The notes: generated by a model from the sequence alone, not told the origin. A DNA stretch of 64,000 nt from Rhizoctonia solani (GCF_016906535.1 NC_057370.1:2480001-2544000), one strand, 5' to 3'; positions 1 to 12,774 are shown, counted from the stretch's first letter. Made by a program: numbers and translations.

Positions 1-1994
1 ATTAGGCAGTTGGGGATATGTGATGAAGTCTTCGAGTTGGGAAATATCGTCGTCGTCACCCTCATCCTCTGTATCAGAAGTAGTTGGGCCCCGCATGCCA
101 TCAACAGTTGAGCTTAAGTACTCGAGATATCTACGTAGGTCCGCAACTCCCTTGCCAGAATAGACGCAAAACGCAGCTCGTTGGCTTGGGTTGAATTCCT
201 GTGCAGAGGGTCAGCCACACGATCACTAGGCCAGAACCACAGGACTGTGACGCCGCAGTGGACTGACAACAGTAAACACACGTACCCTGGGTGGTGTCCG
301 GCAATATCTCTGCAGTTCCTCCCTCCTGAACGCTGGAATTCCAGTCAAGCTCAAATGCGTTAGCTTGTGTAGTCGTTGCAGCAAAAAGTGAATCGCAGGG
401 ATAGTGATTTGTTCACAGTAGGACAAGTGTATCCGCTCGAGGGAGGATTGTCGTTCGGACAAAGCAAAGACCGCTTGATCTGTCAGGTTGATAACCCGCA
501 CCAGTCCGATTCGCCTAAGCTTGACAAGGGTGGCAAGTTCTGATACGGACAGGTCCGTTAATTGGGTACAGCCTGTCCGAGTAGATAGTAATCAGAATAA
601 CAATGGATGTGAAAGGTTCGAGGTACTTACACGCCAAGTCAACATATCGTAGACGCGTGCAGGTTCGGGCGAGTTGAATGACTGCTCGATCTGTAATTCT
701 ATTGAGTATGAAATTAGTGGGAGGCTTCAGGAGCGGCAGCTGTGAGAAGACCATGCTTACAAGGAAACGTGTCCCAGATGCAAATAGTGCAGGTATCGGC
801 CAAGTTTACACACGCTCGCAATCGCATTGTCCGTCAAGAGTGTGCATTTGGCCAAAACAAGATTTCGGATCTTCGGAGCGACGGAAATGATACCCTCAAC
901 GGCAGCATCGGTGAGAGAAACACAGCCAGTGAGATCCAAAATACGAAGGTGCTCGAAGCTGCGGGTCATCGTCAACCCGGTCTCCGGGGGCAGAAGGAGA
1001 GGAGGCGATTGGCTGCCATTTGGGCTGGTAATCATCCTGGGTTGTGAGTCGGCTGGAACGGGGAATGCGTCGTCGGTCAACGCGGCCCAATCAGGCCGAG
1101 CTTGAGTTCTCGAATGTGACCCGAGCAGGACCACAATTCACGGATAGCATCATTACTAATGGCCGTACAGCCATTAAGATCCATCTCGAGTAGAAGGGAG
1201 CATTGCCTAGCGAGATGAATAACGCTTCGGTTCGTTACTTGAAGGCCAGCCAGTTTGACTCGGCGGAGCAAGACACAATGGGTCGCGAGTTGGATGATTC
1301 CCTCGTCCGTAACCAGTTTACAGCCACCAAGGTTGATGCCCTGTAACCGAGACGCAGTACACGCAAGGGCGGCTATGCTCCTATCTGAGACTGATGATAC
1401 GTTCGTAAGGTCGAGAGCCACCAAATTGGGCATCTTGCTAAGAATGGCTACGAGTGATTCGTCCGTGAGATTGGTGCAGTTGACCAAAGTAAGCCTCTCT
1501 AAGCGCGTGCAATCCGCGATGCGGGAGACCATATGATCGTTGAGCTCGCTTCCAAAGGCCATGAAGTTAAGCCTTCGAACAAATGAGGCGTAGCGGAATG
1601 TGAGGTCATTTCGACCAAATGCGTTGAGAAGTTTCCAAAGAGATGAGGCTTTGGTTGCCATTGGCTTGTGCCACATCAACTCAACGGCACATGCACACCA
1701 CGTCCGTGAAACTAGGAGACACGCATATAGATCCTTGAGGAGGGGTATGAGGCGGAAAATATGGATAAGAACTTCTGGTGGAAGGCTATTGGCAAGTGAT
1801 AATGCTGCTGTGCGATCCCTCGGCTCTGAGATGGACAATGAACTAAGGCGCGAAGAGAATTGAGCCGGCAAAACCCGAGTCTTGTTGTCACCGTCGAGAT
1901 AGAATGCCGAGTTCTCCAAATCCTCGTCGTCGTCCGAGACCGAGGTCACGGAAATCGCAGGAGATGCAGTTGGCCTGTTTGAAGATATGAACAT
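1..1994 (-). CDS. GRR1: GRR1-like F-box/leucine-rich-repeat protein, SCF ubiquitin ligase subunit (partial)
   Basis: Substrate receptor of an SCF E3 ubiquitin ligase; Grr1 family members recruit cyclins and nutrient regulators to Skp1/Cul1. The first exon starts at the ATG at 1994. An F-box lies at about residues 70-110 (LPPEVLIHIF...), followed by a run of cysteine-containing LRRs (CTNLTDESLV, GCKLVTDEGI, GCTAISNDAI, GCVSLTDAAV). Further exons follow near 1100-757, 706-629, 571-308 and 210-1, joined by GT-AG introns. The C-terminal part (FCVYSGKGVADLRRYLEYL) matches the Grr1 tail and ends in an acidic stretch. The gene runs off the left edge in an open frame. Around 1095-1100 the frame shifts by one base between RELKL and WAALTDDAF with no credible intron. 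This is probably one missing base, and the gene is otherwise well conserved. Confidence 0.9.
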
Positions 1995-2689
1995 CTATAC
2001 AGGGTGAATCCTAGTCGTCAGAAATATATACTTGACTCACATTTTGTATATCGGGGGGCTTGGTTTGGCACCACTCGATTCAGTCGGGTGTGAACACGTA
2101 CGCTCAGGGGCACTTAGGGGTAACTGCCTTTGAGTAATGTGGGAGCAGTGAGTCCAAATGAGAGATGCGGATTTAAATTGGATTCAACGAAATGTGGGGA
2201 AATATGAGTGGTCGGACGATACGACACACTCAAGATGGTGGACGGCAGGATGTCTAAGATCCCTTGAGCCAGAGGTATAGTAGTGGCGCTGATGGGTTCG
2301 CTGTCTCGTCACGTGACATTAAAACCTCCTGAGCGTCTTTCTAACAGGTGTTTATCCTGACTAACTGCGAGCACAACTCGACTCAGGCGAACTTTGGTCA
2401 CCCGTGGTACATGATAATGGTCATGGGTGTATGAGAGGACAATAGGATTCCGGGTATTAATTGGAACGCGAGAATAAATAAATCCCGCCTTTACACGTGA
2501 CGGTATTCGGCAATCTTGCAGTGTCACACAGTATCGTAGACGAAATCCATGACTAGTCCATTGAGATACAAAGGGCATTACAGACGTTTGTGGTCAGAAT
2601 AGTAGGGACGTTCCTGGACGTAACGGTGCTGTGAAGACGCGAACTTGTGCTATTTGTCACACATTTCTGTGCCAATAGAATTAGAATGT
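1995..2689. other. Intergenic: GRR1 upstream and VTC1 downstream
   Basis: This is the promoter side of the GRR1-like gene and the 3' side of VTC1. I see no convincing exon, RNA gene or repeat. Confidence 0.5.
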
Positions 2690-3291
2690 TCATGCCTCTG
2701 TAAATCTCAAGATAAAGTTAACAACAATAGCAGCTGAAAAAAGCAGACGTTAGTTCCCGCACACTGGCCTCATTAATCGGTCGGGCATACCAAGAAGTGC
2801 AATGCAAAGGATTGTCTAAGAAGCCATGCTCGTTTAGTCAAGTTTCAATTGGAGTTATAACTCATACGTACCGGGCCAAGACGATCGTCATACGGACCGG
2901 ATCCACGCTTCGCTATCGCCGCCGCTCGCCAGTGGTAGGTGACCAATGCGTAAATCATAACCGCAATAGCTATCATATGCCCATTCTGATCAGTCTACTG
3001 AACGTTTAAATTCATTCGAAACCAACTGACCAACGAGGGAAAACATTCCGGCGCTGATCCTTCCGACCTGTGCATGGGAATTTAAGCATGTAGTATAGTA
3101 CAATGGTACAGAAGAGAACCTACCTTGTCACCAAAATTTAGCAAACCAACAGCCAATCCACCCAAAACGACCGTAAAGTGCAGCCATGAGAGGAATGTTC
3201 GTTCGTTGGCAAAGAACACCTTGGGCTCCACCCGCACAGGGAGGGCAATCCGCTTCTGGGCTGTACGCTGCAACAAAGGCTGAGTCGACAT
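2690..3291 (-). CDS. VTC1: Vacuolar transporter chaperone subunit 1 (VTC1, DUF202)
   Basis: Small three-helix membrane subunit of the VTC polyphosphate polymerase complex of the vacuole and ER. The spliced model has five exons: 3291-3124, 3067-3031, 2969-2872, 2815-2791 and 2733-2690, all with GT-AG introns and consistent phase. It contains the family signatures [20 protein letters not shown], then [22 protein letters not shown] and [12 protein letters not shown], and ends in [11 protein letters not shown]. Length and order match yeast Vtc1 (about 129 residues) from end to end, and no frame break is seen. The start ATG ([10 protein letters not shown]) aligns with the family start. It is divergent from SWC4, with about 208 bp between start codons, so the two probably share a promoter. 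Confidence 0.95.
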
Positions 3292-3499
3292 CTTCAGATA
3301 AATTTACGGTTGGTGTCAAAAGATCAAGTTGGGACCCGGGAGAGAAGGTGAACTGGGAAAGAAGACAAACCGGCTCTGCTGCATATCCAATTCCATGACG
3401 CTCCAGGACCCTTGCACGTTCCAGGGTCTTCGCGCTTTCCACCATCCGAAAGTCGACCACCACCAGGCTATCGTAGCCACCCCATAACCGGACCGAATT

Positions 3500-5437
3500 A
3501 TGGCTTCTTCTGCTGACGTTCGAGACATATTGTCGCTCCCCGCCAGCTCTTCTGGTCTTATGCCAGCAGCAAAGAAGATTGTTGCAAGTGGGCCTTCTAG
3601 GAAACCTGATGGAATATCCCGCGAGGTGTATGCCCTTATTGGAGACAATTCTCCGACACTCGTTCAAAACTATGCCGCACCGAAACTGAAGCAAAAACCA
3701 ACTTTTGGAAGGTCCCAAGCGGAGAAGCCAAAAGAGGAGGAGAAACCGGCTACTAAATGGTGCGTTTTCATCCACATTAGATCCTGTATGAAAGTATAGA
3801 ACTAGTACAGGGAATGGCGTGAATTTTCAAACGGAGCAAGAACGGATGGCTTGAAACTCAAGCATTGGACGAAGATCTCTCCTGAGAGGAAACCGATTCA
3901 AGTAAGACATCTACGCCGGCAGGTTCATATGGTCTAAACTAAAATAAACGCATCAGCCTATCAGTTTGAAAAGTATAATGTTACCCCGACGATATACACT
4001 TATTCAACTGACGAGTACAATAAACTTCTTCAAGGTATTTATTCTTATTACTCCCGTTACTCGTACTCACCCTACATAAGACCCGGATTGGTCTCGTGAA
4101 GAGACAGACTACCTATTCCAAATAGCGCGCGAGTACGATGTTCGTTTCTTTGTTATGTATGATCGATACGAGTTTCCAGGAGGGAAAGAGCGTACATTGG
4201 AGGTATGACCTTTGTATCTGTGTCAGATACAAGTGCATGACACATAGCAGGACTTGAAACACCGTTATTATGGAGTATGTCGAAAGCTACTCCGCCACCG
4301 GCCATGGGGAGGTGAAGAAGCTACTAAATCACAGCTCTTGGGCTCGTTTAGCTTTGACAAAGGTGCTTACCCATATATTTTACAATTTCTTAGGATTAAC
4401 ACCTTTTTCAAGACCGAGAGACGACTCGAAAGAGTATCTCAAGGGACTATTCAACCGCACACCCGCCCAAATCGCTGAGGAGGAAGCGCTTTACATTGAG
4501 ATGAAACGCCTGCAACAAAATGAAGCCCGTTTTGCAAGAGACAGGGAAGAGATTTTGCGCACTCTGGGTGGCTTGGACTCGGGCCTTGCAAACTTGAATG
4601 TCGATCCAGATTACTTCGTCACAGGCCCGGGAAGCATAACCGCCAGTACAGTAACTCAAGAAAAGAAGAAGAAGCGAAGAGATACGAGTGTTAGCGCGAG
4701 CGGAATGGACTTGGATACTCCTGGGACACCTGGAAGTAACAGTCTGGCATTGATGGGTCTCGGACCTGCGAACAAGGTGAGAAAGACGGACGCCAAGCAG
4801 GCTGCGAGCGGTGCGTTGCATGTTCCTCTCTATATATTTTTCCTTTTCTGACTGGGGTTGATACAGACCTCTTGAACTGCGTCACTCGCCTCGATCCACC
4901 TACGAACCCAACCAAATCAGGCCATGTTGCCGCGCACGCAAGGTCCTCACGGATCCCTACCGTCCGAGTCTCGTCTGGCATTCATGCCATCATTGGTGAA
5001 CTCGGCCTCTCCCACGACAGACTTGTCATGCCCACTCGAGCCAACATCGAGAAGATTGAGAGCCTGCAACAGGCCGCGATGGGTTTGGTGGAAGTTAAGC
5101 GCGCACACGACCGCACTAAACACGAACTCTCGGTACTCAAAGGGAGACTCGAACAGCTTCAAAATGGAGGGGAAGATGCTGAACGAGAAGACTCGACTGG
5201 GCCGAATACCAAAAAGGGTAGGAGTCGGACACCAGGCGAGAAACAGGTTAGATCATAGCTAAATTAATCCTATGCGATTTGTGTCTGTGTTCGCTTTGGA
5301 TTTGCTGACTTGTCGGGTGTTATTAGCGAAAACGCTCTGTGTCTGTTTCGTCCTCTGGTACTGCTGCCACCCACGCCACCCGAGGAGGTAATACCAAGCG
5401 ACAACGCAAAGATAGTAGCATGCTTCCACCCACATGA
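3500..5437 (+). CDS. SWC4: SWR1/NuA4 chromatin complex subunit Swc4 (DMAP1 family)
   Basis: Shared subunit of the SWR1 (H2A.Z exchange) and NuA4 (acetyltransferase) complexes. The first exon begins MASSADVRDILSLPASS. Conserved exons follow: WREFSNGARTDGLKLKHWTK, then a SANT/Myb-like DMAP1-binding block (DPDWSREETDYLFQIAREYD, FFVMYDRYEFPGG) and HRYYGVCRKLL. Next come a helical segment (YLKGLFNRTPAQIAEEEALY) and a C-terminal half (MPTRANIEKIESLQQAAMGL) with predicted coiled coil. The last exon ends TKRQRKDSSMLPPT and stops at 5435-5437. At 3899-3902 the donor after KPIQ gives the wrong phase for the next exon (AYQFEKYN) by one base, as if CAAGGTAAG had lost one G. It converges on the transporter locus to the right. 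Confidence 0.9.
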
Positions 5438-5591
5438 TCCGCCCGTTCTTTCATTCCTTTCCGCCTTTAGTTTTATTTTTGGTGATAAAAGCTATTGTAT
5501 TTTATTTGATACTCGAGAAAGCTGCTTAACAAACAAGAGAGAGGGTCAAAAGCACAACAGATAGCGACGACAACACAGAAGAGGAACTACA

Positions 5592-7575
5592 TTATGAACC
5601 ACAAAACCGTATATGTACTAACACTAAAGCCCGGATATAATGAAAAGGATATACAGATCTCGGAAGCGGACATTTACAACTTTTCCGCAACCTTCTCGGG
5701 TCGCTCGAGGTTTGGGAGGCGGAATGATTCAGGCTTGGAATGCCATCTTCGACGGAGGGAGAGTTGGATTCTCGGAGAAGCTGCTTGCGGCAGGTAGCAG
5801 ACTTGCGAGGTGTGCTATTGAGGAAAAGCATATCCACTTGTTCGAGTGTAAGTCCCTTGGTTCCGGGATAAAGAAATCTAGATATTCGAGTGAGTGGAGT
5901 CCATAAATAAATAGGGTGGTAACTTACAGGCATATGCGCAGCAGAGGGCGCTCAGGCTTCCCCACAAGAAATACACTCTGGCACCGAGGCCCAAGGATTG
6001 AGGCCCATCGTTGACGAGATAAGGAATCGAGTAGCTAATCCCGAAATTGACGGCCCAATTAGTCGCGTTCGTCATCGCCAGACCCTTGGCGCGCACAGCA
6101 AGGGGGAACATCTCTGCATTGAGCACCCATGCGACGGGCCCCAGCTGACAGCAAAGGCCGAGACATAGAGGAACACAAAGGCAACAGCATTCGTTGGCCC
6201 GCCATGTTGTCGACCGGATTGTCACGCCAGCAATGGCAATAATGAACTGGAAAACACACAGGAAAAAGGCGCCCCAAATGAGGAGGTGCGTCGGCCCAGC
6301 GGTCGATTAGGACGAAAGCTGGGAAGGTGGCGACAACGTTGACGACGTTGGTGAGGACACTATTAGGTATGGATCCTTGATTCCAGAATTCACGAAGAAG
6401 GTCGTCCCATAGTAGAAGATAAAGTTGATACCTACGCCTATTAGTATCATCATGTGTGACTCTTTAATCAACGATCGTACCTGTCAACTGCTGAGTGCCC
6501 AGGAAACCCAGTCCAGTCAAGATCCTGGTTCTGGTCTTGTTTGTCCCCTGCCTAAAGCAGTCAAGGTAACCGACTTGTCCAACTCGCTAGCCGCTGCACT
6601 TTGACCATCTCTTCGTATTCCTCAACTACAGCTGGGTCGGTCTTGCTCCTTGCTCGTAGCCGAGAGATGGCGCGAAGCGCGTCCTCATTTCGGCCCTTTT
6701 TGATGTAGTATCTAGGCGACTCGGGAAGGAAAAACATGCCGATACACAGAACACCGGCGAACGCAATCTGGATAGCGATAGGGATCCTCCAGGATTTTTC
6801 TCCAGTCACTTTGAGAGCAGCCTGGTTGGCGACCGCAGCAATCATGAGGCCTATAGTCGTTGCAAGTTGACTTCCCATCACCAGAGCTCCTCGGATAGAT
6901 TTGGGAGCACTGGAATGAAAGCAATTAGCCTAGGAATTAGCCTGTAGAATGTGGGGTAGCTCACCATTCAGATTGGTATGTCGGAATACAAGCAACCATG
7001 GCTCCTAATCCATAACCAGTAATTGCTCTCCCAACTGGACGCAACGTTAGAATGAATATATGAGCGCGTCCAATATAAACCAACCTGCGAAGGCAGCAAT
7101 ACCCGGAGCGCCGACCTGGAGCCCAACGCCAGCCATGAACAGAATGCTGGTAACGATTATGCCAAGTCGCCGTCCGAGACCATCTGCGAATAAAGCCTAG
7201 CCAACGATTAGACCAAATGATGTAGATAACGATAGTGACATACCGAGGACAGCGCTCCAAAGAAGGTCCCTGCGCTCAAGATGGATACAACGAGTGATCT
7301 TGTGAAGTGCTAATCACATATTGGCCTGTCTCGTCTGGATGTCCAAACGGTGCTTCCATGCCTAGTACAACAGGTCAATATTTTCAAGCTTTGGAGAGTG
7401 CTCGCTTACTGGGAGCTCCTTGACACCACTTATACTGAAGTATCAAACCCCATAATGAACCCGCCGAGGCTCGCAAAGCCTACGAAGGCCACAGAGATGA
7501 CATCGCGCTTGTCGATGGCTAGTGCAAGTTGAGCGTATGCTAGTTCTATGCAGGATGGGACTCACAATAACCCAT
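5592..7575 (-). pseudogene. MFS monosaccharide transporter, frame-broken
   Basis: A 12-helix sugar-porter family member of the major facilitator superfamily. The likely start is the ATG at 7575 with a four-codon first exon, then IDKRDVISVAFVGFASLGGF. Family signatures appear in order: GRRLGIIVTSILF, GRAITGYGLGAMV, ATTIGLMIAAVANQ, FFLPESPRYYIKKGR, LGFLGTQQLTG, VAWVLNAEMFPLAVRAKGLA, and PGTKGLTLEQVDMLF (the PETKG motif) near the C-terminus. The reading frame breaks at least eight times inside exons, near 7450, 7280, 6590, 6560, 6370, 6290 (twice) and 6170-6120. Each break is repaired in alignment by one missing base. No insertions or substitution stops were seen, so this is either a decayed gene or an error-rich stretch of consensus. 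It cannot be translated as written. Confidence 0.8.
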
Positions 7576-7899
7576 AGTGGACGGGGAGAGCAAAGAGTGT
7601 GGAGAGACAGAGAGCGAGCAAGGTTTAAAAAAGAAGAGTAGGGGCGATCAGAGGTTCGAGATGAAGCAGTGGCGTCCCTACGCTGGGAAAATGATGGATA
7701 TAGTCTAGTCCAGCCCAAATAATTCCATGTGAGCGTGGGCCAAGAATTTCCCGATACAAGCTACGATGCGCGACTTCTCCACAAAATCGGGCCTTTGCGA
7801 CTTGTAAGGGTACAAGTTGGCGTGCTTCTCCCGCAAACTGACAGCTCCATACATCTCAGAGCGACGATCACGTGCTAAGCGTTACACCCATCCGATACC
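7576..7899. promoter_or_regulatory. Divergent promoter region, transporter and THOC7
   Basis: This 324-bp interval lies between the transporter start (minus) and the THOC7 start (plus). No coding signal is seen. A CACGTG E-box-like hexamer overlaps the sequence near 7869, about 30 bp before the THOC7 ATG. Confidence 0.4.
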
Positions 7900-9028
7900 A
7901 TGTCTGACGCCGTTCCTCCCCTTCCTCTACTTACCCAAGAACAAGAGGGTGTGTATGTTACCCAATGTCTTTCCGTGAAGCCCTCAATAATGCATTATAG
8001 ATGCAACCTTGCATGCCCGTGTGCACAATGTAAACAACGACAAGGCCATCAATAAACTCATGAAGCGCCTCCAGGCATACCTGGCACGCAACTTTGCATA
8101 CATATCCTATCAAAACAATCCAGACCCCTCCCTGGCTACTCTAGTCACTCTCGAAGAAGTCGAGAACGCGCGTGATGAATTCCTGGTCGAGTTGGCATCA
8201 TTTAGGCTGAGCATGCGGAAAAACACTCTCGTGATTGATGCGGAAGGTCGTCAGGCGCAGCAATATAAAGATGAAATTGAGAGCATTGGTATGTTTCAAT
8301 GCAACCGAGTGTGCTCCTATTTCGCACCTGACAACTAGTCTATGATTTTCAGCCAGGGAGCATGAAGCTACGAAGCTTGACATTGAAAATCTACGCCTCA
8401 CACTGGAACAAGAACAGACCTTCCGAAAACGTAAACAAGAATATGACTTGGTGGCTGAAAAGATAAATGACTATCCGTCACGAACGGAGCTTACGGCGTG
8501 AGTAAACATGTCTCAAGACGCTGAAAACTGTTGTTTACCCGAGCGAAACCGGCCCGCAGCGACATTGCTGCGCTGGATGACGAATTGTCTACTATTCGGG
8601 CTGCACGCGAGGACCACAATGAGAATCTGGCGGCACGCCGTGCGGTACTTGACACTCTGGTTCAACAAATCCACTCTCTTCGACAGATGGGCAAACCCCA
8701 AGATGGCTCTGACCCAACACCAGGTTCTGCCGAGCTAGCGCATGGTACCCACCAATTAAATCCCGCTGCACGCCCGTTTGTGCCGGGTCACTCAGTAGGT
8801 GAAACCCCGACTCCAGGCCCAGGAACACCACTTGCCCCTGCACCAGCTGTGGCAAAGCCCGAAAGTGATGATGATATCGAGATGGGGGAGGTGGCGGAAG
8901 AGGCAGAGGCAGGCGAAGTGGAGGACAGGGACAAGTGGAGCAAACCCAAGTCCAAATCTCGGAGGCCGGACGACGAGATGGAAGAGGGTGAGGCATCGGA
9001 CGGAACTGGCGAGCCAATAGACTCTTGA
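7900..9028 (+). CDS. THOC7: THO complex subunit 7 (THOC7/Tho7)
   Basis: Coiled-coil subunit of the THO/TREX complex, which couples transcription to mRNA export in the nucleus. The model has four exons: 7900-7948, 8001-8288, 8353-8497 and 8560-9028, with GT-AG introns in phase. It begins MSDAVPPLPLLTQEQEDA. The THOC7 core follows (ARVHNVNNDKAINKLMKRL, then FRKRKQEYDLVAEKINDYPS), next a helical segment (DIAALDDELSTIRAAREDHN), and finally an acidic, proline-rich tail rich in Glu and Asp. The acceptor at 8557-8559 was chosen because it keeps the frame of the coiled coil (ELTADIAALDD). The frame is intact. It converges with RPN9, with only 88 bp between stop codons. Confidence 0.9.
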
Positions 9029-9116
9029 TTTACAACTAGTTCGTTTACATGGTATAGTGTCTAGTAGTATTCTGACCTTCCGTAAATAGTCGCTACACAT
9101 TTTTATTTGATCACCA

Positions 9117-10577
9117 CTAATGCGCGAATAACTCGGGCGTCTGGTTCTGAACAAATGAATCCAGAGCGTCGATCCGATCGCACCACTCGTCCAAGCGCGT
9201 GGCTAACTGAGATAGCTGCGAACGCGACAAGACACGAGGTTGGACCCACGTAATGGTCGCCGTCTCTGAGACTTGGTCCAAAGTGCCCTGAATCAACTTG
9301 AGGCTGTCATAATAATCAGATGGGTCTGAATTACGACGCCACGGCAGCAATAATCTCGACGCACCTGAGCGCCTTCATGACTAGATGCTCCACCTCATCT
9401 TGTGGTAGCTTGGTTTCCTCGGCGATCGTTTGGAATGACATCGTCTTACCCGCCGACCCTGTCCCCATGCGCTTGAAGACCGATTCGATCAGTGCCATGA
9501 GACAGATCTTTTGCCGTAAGAAGGGGTGATTCTCTTCCAAGATTGCCTAGCCCAAGAAGTTGGATTCTTTAGTTCAACGCAATTCACGAACCTCTATAAC
9601 ATACCTCCTGAGGAAACAGGGGCATAATGCTCTCAAATTTCCCAATATTGCCCTCATTAAAAACATAAAGCAAGTCCTTGAGCCATTGTTGAGGAGTGTT
9701 TGCAAGGGAATCCATAATTGGGTGCTGAAGAAGCTCTCCAAAATTGTAGATCGTCTCCCCAAGGAGCGCCGCTATGCTCAGATCATGCGCACGAACAAGC
9801 CTCTGATCGGGCGTAAGATCCTTCTCGACGTCAATGCATGCCAGATAGAGGAGCGAATTTTTGTAGTAAGGGACGTAGTCGGCTTTGGCCTAGAAATCTG
9901 TCAGATAAAGGGAGCAGCAACAGATATTGATACGTGCCTTGTGATAATCGGCGGCTACTTCATAATATGCCGCATGTACGCTCGGTTCTACTCCATCAAG
10001 ATCGTCGAGAAGTTTCTGACATTCGTCCGTATCGACCTTGGTCCCCGCCAAATCGCCGAATATTAATTTGGTGTGGGCGATTGATGAAACAAGCAAGATC
10101 CAAGCTTCACGCGACTTTTCTTTGGATATCCTCTCCAGAAGCGAGCTCAGGAACGTTAAGATGGCATTTGGATCTCCAGGTGTACTCCATTGGTTAACGA
10201 ATCGGCTTGGTTAAGAGTACTGCTTACCATCGAGTTGCCTCGAAACCGTCACGCCCATTGATACTAGCTTCAGTTGATTTAGCTTGTCCTCAAAGTCTCG
10301 AACAAACTTGGTAAATAGGTCAACCTGGAACGGCCCCGAGTTCGGATGTTGTAGAAATTCAAACAATGTCAAGGTCAACTGGTGCCACAACCTAAATATT
10401 ACAGAGTATACGTGAGTTTATTGAGATACCGTTAATTGAAAGACTACGCCAAACATACTTTCGCTCATGCTGTTTCCTAAACTTTTCGAAAAAGGGATGG
10501 AGATCAGAGGGAGCAGAAGAAGCGGCCGTCGCTAGATAAGAGTCAACATCTAGTTTGTCTACTTGCATCGCGGCCAT
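9117..10577 (-). CDS. RPN9: 26S proteasome regulatory subunit Rpn9 (PSMD13), PCI domain
   Basis: Non-ATPase subunit of the proteasome lid. The start is the ATG at 10577 (MAAMQVDKLDVDSYL). Exons then encode FFEKFRKQHERK, VDLFTKFVRDFEDKL, SSLLERISKEKSREAW, KVDTDECQKLLDDLDGVEP, VHAAYYEVAADYHK and WLKDLLYVFNEGNIGKF. The C-terminal PCI/winged-helix part holds HPFLRQKICLMALIESVF, SFQTIAEETKLPQDEVEHLV and LIQGTLDQVSETATITWVQP. Introns near 9305-9365 and 9545-9605 splice in phase, and I find no frame break. The length agrees with the family (about 380-400 residues). Confidence 0.93.
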
Positions 10578-11058
10578 GATGAACGGTTGGTGTTAGGTTT
10601 GGGCAAAGCGCTAGAGACGCGTCGTAAGCGTGGGTGGAACGCACGTGAGCGAATCATTGATCGGTACCAGAATTGTCACACATGAATACGCTGTCTCCCT
10701 TCCAGTTCCGCGTAGTATCTGTCTTCTCATTGTCACAATAGCGTGGAAATCGGAGAGTATAAATGTAACGGAGTATGCCCATTGGAGCAATACTGCACCC
10801 TCATAGATATGAGATTTAGTGTAAGACGTGAAATAAGCGGTGAAAATTTTCATGGAGAATAATGTGCACTGCTAATAGTTATACACGCACCTGTATACTC
10901 AGCATACATACCGGAACATCCGGAAGCTTAGGGTGTTCCAGCAGCATATATGTACTACAGGTTGTATCTAGCATAGACAAGCGCCCCAGTCCGGGGTGCT
11001 GACAAATCAGCGCTAATGGTAAACTCGACGTGTCGCTGACTGCGCACTGAAGACGACG
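10578..11058. promoter_or_regulatory. Divergent promoter region, RPN9 and OST1
   Basis: This 481-bp interval lies between two divergent start codons. No further coding or RNA signal is visible. The first 40 bp are the RPN9 leader. Confidence 0.4.
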
Positions 11059-12774
11059 ATGCATCCGACACAAAGTACTGGGTCGTTATTGTGGGCGCTC
11101 GCTTGCGGATTTAACATTGCAGTCGTATCAGTGTCTGCTTTTAATCCCGATAACTTTGAAAATGCCGGTGTAACTCGAACTATCGACCTTGGAGGCGCTC
11201 TCACTCAAGTTACCACCACATATGCGGTCAAGGCACTTGCAAACAACCTGGATCAATACGTTATTGCATTGAGTGACGAGGAGGAGAGGTATACTACGTG
11301 GATAGATGCTAAACTCAAGGGTCAGTCTGACACACTGGAACTGAAGCGACACGGTTTCAATCCCAGGAGGTGAGTGACCTATTTGTATGCCTACATACCT
11401 GTGATTAAGTGCGCATGATCTCTAGCCACGCGTTCTTATACTCAATCAACCTAACAAAATCTCTTAAGAATAACCAAACTGCCAACATCGTTGTTTCTAC
11501 AGTTCAATCACACGCTTCAACTCCTCTGCCAGCAACCGCTGCTCAGGGCGACCCTCAGTCACTCATGTACCAGACTCCCCTATATGTACTGAGCCCATAT
11601 AGGTCCACTGTACAAAGGATAAAAATACGGTATGAATTGCTCAGCTGCCTTGGTTCAAATAGTACTCATTTGGTGCTACAGCTCTTCTACACCTATGATC
11701 CATTCTTACACGGACTCGAAGGATCTTTCTGAATACGTTGAATCCGGGTCCTCAGCAGTAGCCAAGACTGGTGCGACAGTTGTTTACGGCCCTTTTCACA
11801 ATGTTCCTGCATCCAGCAATCTGCCGTTTCAAGAAAAGAATCAAAAGACCGTGTCGATTCATTATGACCATGACCAACCGGTGTTGACTGTGGTATCTCT
11901 GCAGCGCTCAGCAGAGATTAGTCACTGGGGAGCGAATCTGAATATTCATGACGAGGTTGTATTGCGTAATGACGGACCTGCGTGAGTGCTTTCCTCCCTT
12001 GGACTGGCTCCAGCGCCAACTGACCGTAACTAGTCTCAAGGGCCACTTCTCTCGACTTGAACATCAATCGCAGGTTTACTTCAAACGTCACGCCCCCCAC
12101 GTTATGAGGGAACTTGTTTTGCACCTTCCCGCTGGTGCACGAGACCCTTACTTTATCGATCTGGTCGGGAACGTATCTACATCTCATTTCCGCCCAGCAC
12201 CACCCGTCTCTGCAGCCCTTTTGTCCCCTTCAAAGACCAAGTCTAGCATTTTGGAATTGAGGCCTCGCTACCCTTTGCTTGGCGGCTGGAATTATACTTT
12301 CACGCTCGGTTACGATACTCCCTTGGAAAGCGCTGCTAGATATGATGCTTCCACTGGCAAATATGTTGTAGCCGTGCCATATCTTACCAACGTACCTGGG
12401 GCCGCTTTTGAAGAGACTGAACTAAAAATCATCCTCCCAGAGGGCGCAAAAGACGTTACCTTGCATACACCATTCGGCCCTGATTCAATTGAAAACGAAC
12501 GACACGTTACCTATTTGGATACGACTGGCCGACCAGCCATTGTTTTAAAGAAGAAAAACCTCAGCGAGAAGCATGCTGGTACCATTTATGTGAGCTAATA
12601 TATCAGTCCTACTTCCATATACATCGCTAATATGCCTGTTTGCTTTGATAGGTGACATATAGCCTTTCTATGGCTGCTCACTTCAAAAAACCAATCGCGG
12701 TCACCTCTGCCGCTCTTGCCCTCTTCACATTTGCTATTGGAGCTCGCAGGATCGATCTTGCGCTGCGTAAGTAG
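11059..12774 (+). CDS. OST1: Oligosaccharyltransferase subunit 1 (ribophorin I, Ost1)
   Basis: ER membrane subunit of the complex that transfers glycan from dolichol diphosphate to asparagine. The N-terminus (MHPTQSTGSLLWALACGFNI) is a signal peptide, followed by the lumenal ribophorin I domain. Recognisable pieces are RTIDLGGALTQVTTTYAVKA, the loop ending QTPLYVLSPY, GPFHNVPASSNLPFQ, ISHWGANLNIHDEVVLRNDG, RYPLLGGWNYTFTLGYDTPL and the VPYLTNVPGAAFEETELKII block. The last exon gives TYSLSMAAHFKKPIAVTSAA and one membrane segment, ending ARRIDLALRK with stop at 12772-12774. Introns at about 11372-11426, 11635-11681, 11983-12033 and 12592-12651 splice in phase. The gene is intact. Confidence 0.93.

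Noticed and set aside
2309..2578. Minus-strand open stretch of 89 codons upstream of GRR1
   Set aside because: No protein features; overlaps a promoter region.
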